The translations under genes were made by a program, and so were the position numbers. Positions 1 to 5,031 of a DNA stretch of 5,031 nucleotides are shown one piece after another; the first letter of the stretch is position 1; every line of letters begins with the position of its first letter. The stretch spans positions 1 through 5,031 of the forward strand of contig USCS01000130.1 of the NCBI GenBank assembly GCA_900552875.1, given 5' to 3'. This stretch comes from an uncultured Collinsella sp. GTDB lineage: Bacteria; Actinomycetota; Coriobacteriia; Coriobacteriales; Coriobacteriaceae. The notes below the pieces were generated by a model. That model saw nothing but the letters and a program-made list of their open reading frames with translations, did no database searches and was not told the origin of the DNA.

Positions 1-697
1 CGCCGGCGTCGATCATGCCGGTCTCGGCGTTAACGGGCAGGCCCTGGATGGCGATCATACCGGCAACAAAACCGGGGACGAGCGCCGGGCGCTTGCCGAT
101 GGACTCGGCGATGTAAGCGGAGAGCACGGGAACCATGAGGTTCATGGCGATGCCGCCGATGATCTTGAGCATAGCGGCAAAGCTGTTGTAGTCAGACGCC
201 GTCGAATCGAAGGACGTGATGCCCCACAGGAACGAGACGGCGGTCAGGACACCACCAGCGACGACGAAGACCAGCATGTGGCTGACGCCGTTCATGAGGT
301 GCTTGTAGATGATGTGGCCGATGGACTCCTTCTCCTCGACCTCATCCTCGACATCGGCAGCAGCCGCAACCGAGTCGTCACCCTTGGCGGCGAGCGCGCG
401 GTCGATCAGCTTACCGGCGGCCTCGACGGACAGGGCTTTGGAAACACCAACGGAAACCATGCGCTTGCCGGCGAAACGCTCCGCCTGGACATCCTTATCG
501 GCCGCGACGACGACGGCCTTGGCACCAGCGATCTCGCTCTTGGTGAGTTCGTTCTCGACACCGACCTGGCCATGGGTCTCGACCTTAATAGTCAGACCTC
601 GCTCGGCAGCTGCCTTCTCCAGCGCCTCCTTCGCCATGAAGGTGTGCGCAATGCCGGTCGGGCAACCGGTCGCGGCGATGATGTCAAACTTAGCCAT
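1..697 (-). CDS. PTS fructose-family EIIBC permease, N-terminal part (cut by left window edge)
   Basis: This is the membrane permease and phosphotransfer subunit of a sugar phosphotransferase system. It takes up a sugar, probably fructose or a related one, and phosphorylates it on entry. Reading leftward from ATG at 697, 232 residues are visible with no stop. Residues 1-105 are a fructose-type IIB domain: MAKFDIIAATGCPTGIAHTF carries the phospho-accepting Cys12. Residues 106-126 form an Ala/Asp/Glu-rich linker. From about residue 127 the IIC membrane domain begins (KHLMNGVSHMLVFVVAGG, then a hydrophobic segment, then NLMVPVLSAYIAESIGKRPALVPG), which resembles the FruA family. No IIA domain precedes IIB, so IIA is either at the unseen C-terminus or a separate gene. 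The start is supported by a strong AAGGAGGG ribosome site. It is transcribed divergently from an RpiR-type regulator. Family assignment is firm. The exact sugar is inference, since fructose-family permeases also carry mannose, mannosylglycerate and others. Confidence 0.93.
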   Translation of the reverse strand, partial: MAKFDIIAATGCPTGIAHTFMAKEALEKAAAERGLTIKVETHGQVGVENELTKSEIAGAKAVVVAADKDVQAERFAGKRMVSVGVSKALSVEAAGKLIDRALAAKGDDSVAAAADVEDEVEEKESIGHIIYKHLMNGVSHMLVFVVAGGVLTAVSFLWGITSFDSTASDYNSFAAMLKIIGGIAMNLMVPVLSAYIAESIGKRPALVPGFVAGMIAIQGLPVNAETGMIDAG

Positions 698-701
698 GTG
701 T

Positions 702-709
702 CCCTCCTT
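702..709 (-). promoter_or_regulatory. Ribosome binding site of the PTS EIIBC gene
   Basis: On the minus strand this reads AAGGAGGG, a near-perfect anti-Shine-Dalgarno match ending 4 nt before the ATG at 697. It fixes the start of the permease gene. Confidence 0.85.
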
Positions 710-824
710 TTTAAGTTTTGCGCCCGCAGGCGCTCCCCTACACGCACGTCCTTGCGCGCTTTTCCACAACTGAAAGATACCAACCTACCGTCCGCGTGAG
801 AAGAGACAAGGCGCAATTCTCCGG

Positions 825-868
825 TGAAAAGTTCTTTCATAACCGTAAACGGTAAGTGAAAGTTTACC
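825..868. promoter_or_regulatory. Candidate operator: overlapping inverted repeats
   Basis: Three dyads lie side by side or overlapping here. TGAAA-N5-TTTCA spans 825-839. ACCGT-AA-ACGGT spans 842-853. GTAAAC (845-850) pairs with GTTTAC (862-867), and the overlapping pair GGTAA (851-855) with TTACC (864-868) sits in the same place. Short dyads of this kind in a divergent region next to a transcription factor are typical operators. RpiR-family proteins bind such palindromes as dimers or tetramers. That this cluster is bound by the neighbouring regulator is inference from position. Which dyad matters cannot be told from one sequence. Confidence 0.45.
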
Positions 869-915
869 ATCAACACTTGAAACGGCAAGGTGTATCTTGT
901 AATTGAAAATCCCCC

Positions 916-921
916 TATACT
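916..921 (+). promoter_or_regulatory. Candidate -10 box of the RpiR regulator gene
   Basis: TATACT matches the sigma-70 -10 consensus at five of six positions. It would start transcription near 928 and leave a leader of about 40 nt before the ATG at 970. No good -35 element lies 16-18 bp upstream: TTGTAA at 897-902 is only 13 bp away, and the hexamer at the right distance (893-898, TATCTT) is poor. The promoter is therefore either weak or regulated. Confidence 0.4.
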
Positions 922-958
922 ATGACATTACAAAACGAGTCCGATTTTCATGCCAACC

Positions 959-963
959 AGGAG
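959..963 (+). promoter_or_regulatory. Ribosome binding site deciding the RpiR start
   Basis: AGGAG lies 6 nt before the ATG at 970. The in-frame upstream ATG at 922 has no ribosome site and overlaps the candidate -10 box, so the 970 start is preferred. Confidence 0.7.
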
Positions 964-969
964 CCATCC

Positions 970-1827
970 ATGACCGATAGTAGCAAGAGCGCACTTTCCC
1001 TCATTAGTACCCATCAGGGATACAGCGAGTCCGAGCAGCGCATTGTCGACTATATATTGGAGCACCAGTCCGAGGCGCCACGCCTCACGGCGGCTCAGCT
1101 CTCGCGCGCCGCCGCCACGTCCGAGGCGACCGTTTCGCGCTTCTGCCGCAAGCTTGGCTTTGGCAGCTTCCGCAGCTTTCAGTTTTCGTTGGCGCGCGAC
1201 TTGGAGAGTCAGCGCAACGAGGGCCTGACCGACGAGGTATCGCTCGACAACATGGAGCAGAGCCTTAAGAACATCCTGGCTGCCAAGGTGAGCGAGCTTA
1301 ATGCGACCATCGACGGGATCGACCACGATACGCTGGCGGCTGTTGTGCATGCCCTTAAGCATGCAGGGGTTATTGAGTTTGCAGCTGTGGGCAATACGAA
1401 CGCGGTCGCGCTCGATGCGACGTTTAAGTTTTCGCAGCTGGGCCTGCGCTGCATGGCGAGCACCATTAGCGAGACATCAATCGGCTTTGCGCTCACGTTG
1501 CGCCCGGGTGACGTCATCGTGCTAATCTCAAACTCCGGCAAATCGCGCCGACTGAATCGCATGGCAAAAGCGGCTCGCAACTGCGGCGCAACCGTAGTCG
1601 TCATCAGCAGCGACAGCAAATCCCCGCTCGCGCGTCTGGCAGACTACACTTTTAATACCGTCAACCACGAGGCGCTGCTGACGACGGGTGACTTTGCGTT
1701 CTCCAAGATCAGCGCCACGATGATCATCGAGGTTATCTACAACTTCCTGCTGCCCGAGATTGAAGACGCCCGAGAGCATATCAGCTACTACGAGGAGCTC
1801 ATCCAACCGGATAAGGTCGTTGAGTAA
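970..1827 (+). CDS. RpiR/MurR-family transcriptional regulator with SIS domain
   Basis: This is a cytoplasmic DNA-binding regulator of sugar metabolism, 285 aa from the preferred start, a normal length for the family. Residues 1-80 are the RpiR-type helix-turn-helix. The recognition part is around 47-71, with SEATVSRFCRKLGFGSF, which closely fits the family pattern. Residues about 130-260 form a SIS (sugar isomerase) domain that binds phosphosugars: FAAVGNTNAVALDA at 138-150 and the phosphate-contacting LISNSGKS at 185-192, followed by a second strand-loop ATVVVISSDSKSPL. The C-terminus (about 261-285) is a short helical tail. An in-frame ATG at 922 would add 16 residues, but it lacks a ribosome site and overlaps a candidate -10 box. 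The gene is divergent from a PTS permease, so it probably senses the phosphorylated sugar and controls that transporter. Whether it represses or activates cannot be read from the sequence. It ends with TAA, 9 bp before the hairpin arm. Confidence 0.92.
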   Translation: MTDSSKSALSLISTHQGYSESEQRIVDYILEHQSEAPRLTAAQLSRAAATSEATVSRFCRKLGFGSFRSFQFSLARDLESQRNEGLTDEVSLDNMEQSLKNILAAKVSELNATIDGIDHDTLAAVVHALKHAGVIEFAAVGNTNAVALDATFKFSQLGLRCMASTISETSIGFALTLRPGDVIVLISNSGKSRRLNRMAKAARNCGATVVVISSDSKSPLARLADYTFNTVNHEALLTTGDFAFSKISATMIIEVIYNFLLPEIEDAREHISYYEELIQPDKVVE

Positions 1828-1835
1828 AACGCGAA

Positions 1836-1868
1836 GTGGGACAAAAAATTCAGTCTATTTTGTCCCAC
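1836..1868. terminator. Perfect inverted repeat between convergent genes, probable bidirectional terminator
   Basis: GTGGGACAAAA (1836-1846) and TTTTGTCCCAC (1858-1868) are perfect 11-bp arms around an 11-nt loop. The hairpin lies 8 bp after the rpiR stop and 18 bp after the recN stop, exactly where a shared terminator for two convergent genes is expected. It is odd as an intrinsic terminator. The G/C pairs are at the base and the A/T pairs near the loop, and neither strand has a run of T directly after the stem (plus continues CAACACC, minus continues TTCGCG). It may stop RNA polymerase weakly, protect 3' ends, or be a dispersed repeat. The hairpin itself is certain; its role is inferred. 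Confidence 0.6.
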
Positions 1869-1886
1869 CAACACCGCTGATACGAC

Positions 1887-3515
1887 CTAACCTCGAGCTT
1901 CTTCAAGCATCTGCTTGGCATGCGCCAAGCTCGCCTCCGATTGATCGCCGCTCAACATGCGGGCGATCTCGGCGGTACGCGCTTCGCCGGTCACCTCGTC
2001 CAAATGCGTCTGGGGAACATCGCCCGGTTCCTTACTGACAACATAATGTTTGTCGGCCATGACGGCGACCTGCGCCAGGTGGGTTACGACAATGACCTGA
2101 TGCGTGGCGGCAAGATCGGCCAGCACACCAGCAAGAGCACGAGCCGTAGAGCCGCCGACACCAGCATCGACCTCGTCGAACACCAGTGTATCAACACCGT
2201 CCGCGTTACCGAGGACAACCTTGCTTGCCAACATGACGCGGCTGAGCTCGCCGCCCGACGCAATGCGGCGCAGGGGGCGTGGCGTCAAGCCGGCACCGCT
2301 GCGGTATAGCAGCTCGTAGCTCGAAGGACCAACGGACGTCCACTCAGCACGGGGAAGATCACGCGACTCCCAGACGAGCTCGGCGCCGCCCATCTCTAGG
2401 CGAGCCATCTGGCGGCCAACCTCGTGGCAAAAGCGCGGGGCCGCCGTATTGCGAGCGCGCTTAAGTGCCCTGGCAGCAGCGAACAGCTCGCGCTCGGCGC
2501 TCCCGAGTGCCTCACGCGCCCTTTTGATCTGTTCATCGCCATCATCGACCAGGGACAGCAGCTCTTGCGAGCGATCGCGCATGGCAAAAACATCGTCCAT
2601 GGTGGGACCCCACTGACGCAACAGGCCCTTGAGGTCGGAATACCGCTCACGCATGCGAGCGAGCTCGCGCGGGTCGAAGGCGACGGCATCGCGATAGGTA
2701 CGAAGCTCGTTCGCGCAATCCTCAAGGGAGATACAGGCATCCGAAAGTGCATCGGCAATGTCGCCCAGTTTGCGATCGACGGTAGCCATTCGGGAAAGCT
2801 CTGCCACAGCACTGTTCACGGCATCGAGCGCTCCCCCTTCAGAGGCAAGCGATGCATGGGCATCGTTGGCGGTGGCAACCAGTACCTCGGCATGTTCGGA
2901 GCGCGGCAGCAGTTCCTCGAGTTCCTCATACTCGCCCGGCTTAGGGTCGACCTCGCCGATGTGCTCGAGGGCAAAGCGCGCCTCCTCGACGCGGCTCCCC
3001 TGTGCACGCGAGGCCTCCTCAACGCGACGGACCTCCTTAGCGGCCGCGCGCGAGGCTTTAAAGCAAGCGCGGTACGCATCCAGCGCCTCGAGCGCAGAGC
3101 GTCCCGCCCAGGCATCAACCATGGCAACATGGTGCGCCGGGTCGAGCAAGCGCTGATGCTCATGCTGTCCGCACAGATCCATCATCACGCCAACGCGCTC
3201 CGAAAGCTCGCGCACACTGACGATGCGGCCGTCAATCTTCACGCGGCTGCGGCCCTCGGCAGAAAGGCTGCGCTGGACCGTGAAGCCCTCCGTGTCGTGC
3301 GGCCCGTCAAACAGACGCGCTTCGACGCTCGCCAGCGTCTCGCCCTCGCGCACCGTCGACGAATCCGCACGCTCGCCCAAAATAAGCTTGAGGGCCGAGA
3401 GCAGCGCAGTCTTGCCGGCGCCGGTCTCGCCGGTCAGAACCGTTAGGCCCGCGCTCGGAACCAACGTCGCCTCACGAATAAGTGCAATGTTGGAAACCTG
3501 CAGCTCATCGATCAT
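1887..3515 (-). CDS. recN: DNA repair protein RecN
   Basis: RecN is an SMC-like ATPase that acts early in recombinational repair of double-strand breaks, at the nucleoid. The 542-aa product is close to the usual 550-560. Its N-terminal ATPase half has Walker A GETGAGKT at 29-36 and the RecN-typical DLCGQHEHQRLLDP at 113-126. Residues about 140-360 form the charged, Ala/Glu/Arg-rich coiled-coil arms with a central break. The C-terminal half has the ABC signature IASGGELSRVMLA (418-430), Walker B TLVFDEVDAGVGG (443-455) and the switch histidine in VVTHLAQVAVMADKHYVV (476-493). All catalytic motifs are intact. The ATG at 3515 overlaps the end of nadK by 11 bp and has GGAG 6 nt upstream (3522-3525), so it is translated from the same message, after tlyA and nadK. 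It is the last gene of this operon and converges on rpiR. No LexA-type operator is visible directly before it, so any DNA damage control would act further upstream. Confidence 0.96.
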   Translation of the reverse strand: MIDELQVSNIALIREATLVPSAGLTVLTGETGAGKTALLSALKLILGERADSSTVREGETLASVEARLFDGPHDTEGFTVQRSLSAEGRSRVKIDGRIVSVRELSERVGVMMDLCGQHEHQRLLDPAHHVAMVDAWAGRSALEALDAYRACFKASRAAAKEVRRVEEASRAQGSRVEEARFALEHIGEVDPKPGEYEELEELLPRSEHAEVLVATANDAHASLASEGGALDAVNSAVAELSRMATVDRKLGDIADALSDACISLEDCANELRTYRDAVAFDPRELARMRERYSDLKGLLRQWGPTMDDVFAMRDRSQELLSLVDDGDEQIKRAREALGSAERELFAAARALKRARNTAAPRFCHEVGRQMARLEMGGAELVWESRDLPRAEWTSVGPSSYELLYRSGAGLTPRPLRRIASGGELSRVMLASKVVLGNADGVDTLVFDEVDAGVGGSTARALAGVLADLAATHQVIVVTHLAQVAVMADKHYVVSKEPGDVPQTHLDEVTGEARTAEIARMLSGDQSEASLAHAKQMLEEARG

Positions 3516-4365
3516 GACGGACTCCGTAGAATACGCGGCTCACCGAGTTATAGAAGCTCTCGGGGCCGTAATCGAGCAGCAGCACATCTCCGGGCCCGCG
3601 GCGCACAGCCACGCTCTCAACGGTGCCATCGCAGGTAATAAACTGTCCATCGATAGCGATCGCCGGAACGCTCGGGCGATCATCGGACATAAAGATTTCG
3701 ACGACATCACTCGGCGAAGTCAAGAAGGCACGGGCCTGAATGGTGTGCGGCGCAATGGGTACGCAGACCATGCCCGTATAGTCGGGGCTCACGATGGGGC
3801 CACCGGCACTGAGTGCGTAACCCGTAGAACCAGTCGCCGTGGACACGACCACGCCGTCGCCACGCAGTCGATCGATATGGTGGCCCGACACCGTGATGTC
3901 GAACTCGACCATATCGGACAGCGGACCGCGGGTAAGCGCCATGTCGTTGAGGGCGAAGGTGCGCACGACATCCTTCGTACCGTCTTCGCGCACGGACACG
4001 ATATCCGCAGCGATGGTGGCGCGACGGCTCACGTGCAGCTCGCCGGAAAGGGCGTCGCTCACGACCTGCAAAATGTCGCGCTCCTCGGGACTCGCGGCCG
4101 TCAAAAAGCCCAGGTGACCATAGGAAAGACCGAGGATAGGAATCTCGCGATGGTTGAGGATGCGGGCAGCGCGCAGCAACGTACCGTCACCGCCGAGCGT
4201 AATGACCAGATCGGAGCCGTCAATATCAGGCGTGCTCTGAATCTTCGATCGCTGGTCGGCAGCCCATGCGACCTCATAGCCCTGGCGCGTCAGCCAAAGC
4301 TCAAGCATCAGGCCGCTCTCGACCGCCTCTTGTTTATAGTAATTGGGAACCAGAAAGACCTTCAT
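3505..4365 (-). CDS. nadK: NAD kinase
   Basis: This cytoplasmic enzyme phosphorylates NAD+ at the 2'-hydroxyl of the adenosine ribose to give NADP+, the only known route to NADP. It is 286 aa, within the usual 270-300. The ATP/NAD kinase motif GGDGT is at 58-62, with the general-base Asp60. It is followed by LGLSYGHLGFLTA (78-90), the NAD-contacting LND (139-141, Asp where many homologues have Glu), RGDGVVVSTATGSTGYALSAGGP (168-190), which forms the second nucleotide site, and the C-terminal beta-sandwich with IAIDGQ (236-241). The ATG at 4365 overlaps the TGA of tlyA as ATGA. Only a weak purine-rich stretch precedes it, so translation is probably coupled to tlyA. Its other end overlaps recN by 11 bp. 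The tlyA-nadK-recN order is widespread in Gram-positive bacteria. Confidence 0.96.
   Translation of the reverse strand: MKVFLVPNYYKQEAVESGLMLELWLTRQGYEVAWAADQRSKIQSTPDIDGSDLVITLGGDGTLLRAARILNHREIPILGLSYGHLGFLTAASPEERDILQVVSDALSGELHVSRRATIAADIVSVREDGTKDVVRTFALNDMALTRGPLSDMVEFDITVSGHHIDRLRGDGVVVSTATGSTGYALSAGGPIVSPDYTGMVCVPIAPHTIQARAFLTSPSDVVEIFMSDDRPSVPAIAIDGQFITCDGTVESVAVRRGPGDVLLLDYGPESFYNSVSRVFYGVRHDR
3522..3525 (-). promoter_or_regulatory. Ribosome binding site of recN inside the end of nadK
   Basis: On the minus strand this is GGAG (within ACGGAGT), 6 nt before the recN ATG at 3515. It lies inside the nadK coding sequence, which ends at 3505. This supports the recN start and coupled translation. 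Confidence 0.6.
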
Positions 4366-5031
4366 AGCGTTGCAGCTTTCTCGCTCAAAACCGATACCTG
4401 GGATTGAAGCTCATCGTCGGTGCGTTCGCCGGGTGCAAACCTCGTGCCGTACAGGAAAAACTCAACGTTGCCCTTGGCGCCGTGGATGGGCGACACGCAC
4501 ACGTCGAGCGGGAACAGGCCCTTGGCGGCAAAGAGCTCAATCGCCGCCGTGAGCGTATCGCGACGGACGGCGGGGTCGGTCACGATACCGCCCTCGCCCA
4601 CCAGCGCAGCCGGCGCCTCAAACTGGGGTTTTACGAGCGTGCAAAACGAACCCGAAGGCTTCAGGCACGCCATCACGGCGTCGATGATATTTGCGATACT
4701 CGTAAACGACACATCGCACACGGCCAGGTCGATAGCGCCGCCGTAGCCGAGCTCGGGCAGCTGCGTCACGTTGGTGCGTTCATGGAGCGTCACGCGATCG
4801 TCTTGGCGCAGCGACCAATCAAACTGAGCGCGACCCACATCGACCGAAACGACCGTAGCGGCGCCGCGCTTGAGCAGGCAATCGGTAAAGCCGCCCGTGG
4901 AGCATCCCACATCGAGGCAGGCAAGGCCCGTGGGATCGATACAAAACGCATCGAGCGCGCCCTCGAGCTTGAGCCCGCCGCGCCCAACGTAGGGAATACG
5001 ACCCTTCACGTGCAACGGCAGGCCCGGCGTC
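4362..5031 (-). CDS. tlyA: TlyA-family rRNA 2'-O-methyltransferase, C-terminal part (cut by right window edge)
   Basis: TlyA proteins methylate the 2'-hydroxyl of ribose in 16S and often 23S rRNA using S-adenosylmethionine. In mycobacteria this modification is needed for capreomycin sensitivity. The visible 222 residues read in from the edge as TPGLPLHVKGRIPYVGRGGL, the linker after the S4 RNA-binding domain, so that N-terminal domain lies outside the window. The FtsJ/RrmJ-like methyltransferase fold follows: RGGLKLEGALDAF with the first Lys of the K-D-K-E tetrad, the SAM-binding LDVGCSTGGFTDCLL, CDVSFTS with the Asp, LVKPQFEA with the second Lys, and GNVEFFLYG with the Glu. A TTG at 5015 could be read as a start, but homology continues in frame past it. 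The gene ends CTATGA, where the TGA overlaps the nadK ATG. The older name haemolysin TlyA is a misleading label for this enzyme family. Confidence 0.94.
   Translation of the reverse strand, partial: TPGLPLHVKGRIPYVGRGGLKLEGALDAFCIDPTGLACLDVGCSTGGFTDCLLKRGAATVVSVDVGRAQFDWSLRQDDRVTLHERTNVTQLPELGYGGAIDLAVCDVSFTSIANIIDAVMACLKPSGSFCTLVKPQFEAPAALVGEGGIVTDPAVRRDTLTAAIELFAAKGLFPLDVCVSPIHGAKGNVEFFLYGTRFAPGERTDDELQSQVSVLSEKAATL

Larger units (their letters stand above)
698..969. promoter_or_regulatory. Divergent intergenic control region between PTS permease and RpiR regulator
   Basis: This 272-bp stretch has no plausible gene and is visibly richer in A and T than the flanking genes, mostly between 810 and 960. 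It must hold the leftward promoter for the permease and the rightward promoter for the regulator. It contains three overlapping inverted repeats at 825-868, five plus-strand copies of TGAAA (starting at 771, 825, 857, 878 and 904) and a TATACT -10 box at 916-921. I could not pick a convincing leftward promoter: several weak -35/-10 pairs exist, none close to consensus. That could mean the promoter needs an activator or is simply poor. Confidence 0.7.

Noticed and set aside
278..799. Open frame of 173 codons on the plus strand, antisense to the PTS permease
   Set aside because: The minus strand holds an unmistakable PTS IIB domain with its phospho-cysteine, and the plus-strand product resembles nothing known to me.
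774..898. AAGATAC (774-780) and GTATCTT (892-898) as distant looping operators
   Set aside because: A 7-bp inverted match at some distance is expected by chance in a region of this size, and the arms do not extend.
698..921. A specific leftward promoter for the PTS permease, for example TTGATG with a weak -10 box inside the dyads
   Set aside because: No -35/-10 pair on the minus strand is close enough to consensus to prefer over the others.
928..1362. Open frame of 144 codons on the minus strand, antisense to the RpiR gene
   Set aside because: The plus strand encodes a clear helix-turn-helix here, and this frame shows no domain.
2424..3446. Open frame of 340 codons on the plus strand, antisense to recN
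   Set aside because: It lies fully within recN with no family resemblance. Its composition is that of a shadow of the coiled-coil region.
3223..4407. Open frame of 394 codons on the plus strand, antisense to nadK and the start of recN
   Set aside because: It lies across two genes with intact family motifs on the other strand, has no recognisable domain and straddles the gene boundary. Long antisense frames are expected from biased codon use in GC-rich DNA.
4362..5015. Treating TTG at 5015 as the start of tlyA
   Set aside because: The frame stays open to the window edge, and the residues upstream of the TTG (TPGLP) fit the linker of TlyA, so the gene is simply cut by the window.

Overview
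This window looks like ordinary chromosome from a moderately GC-rich (my estimate is near 60%) actinobacterium-like organism. A gut member of the Coriobacteriia, such as Collinsella, is a plausible source. The reasons are the tlyA-nadK-recN order without an argR gene between nadK and recN, the base composition, and a fructose-family PTS permease next to an RpiR-type regulator. The genus is inferred from gene order and sequence style, and no database search was possible.

Left part (1-1827): a divergent pair. On the minus strand (1-697, cut by the window edge) is the N-terminal part of a fructose-family PTS EIIBC permease. It shows the whole phospho-cysteine IIB domain, an acidic linker and the start of the membrane IIC domain. 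On the plus strand (970-1827) is an RpiR-family regulator with an N-terminal helix-turn-helix and a C-terminal SIS sugar-phosphate-binding domain. The 272 bp between them is AT-richer and holds a cluster of inverted repeats (825-868), repeated TGAAA half-sites and a good -10 box for the regulator. The likely arrangement is that the regulator senses a sugar phosphate made by the PTS and controls the permease and possibly itself.

Centre (1828-1886): a 59-bp gap between two convergent genes. It contains a perfect 11-bp-arm hairpin that probably serves transcription from both sides, although it lacks a normal trailing T-tract on either strand.

Right part (1887-5031): a tightly packed minus-strand operon read tlyA (cut at the right edge), nadK, recN. 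tlyA overlaps nadK by 4 bp (ATGA) and nadK overlaps recN by 11 bp. The products are an rRNA 2'-O-methyltransferase, NAD kinase and the SMC-like DNA repair ATPase RecN, all with intact signature motifs. This is a well-known conserved neighbourhood.

I found no mobile element, CRISPR array, RNA gene or clearly undescribed system. The most interesting points are the regulatory dyads in the divergent intergenic region and the unusual hairpin between rpiR and recN.
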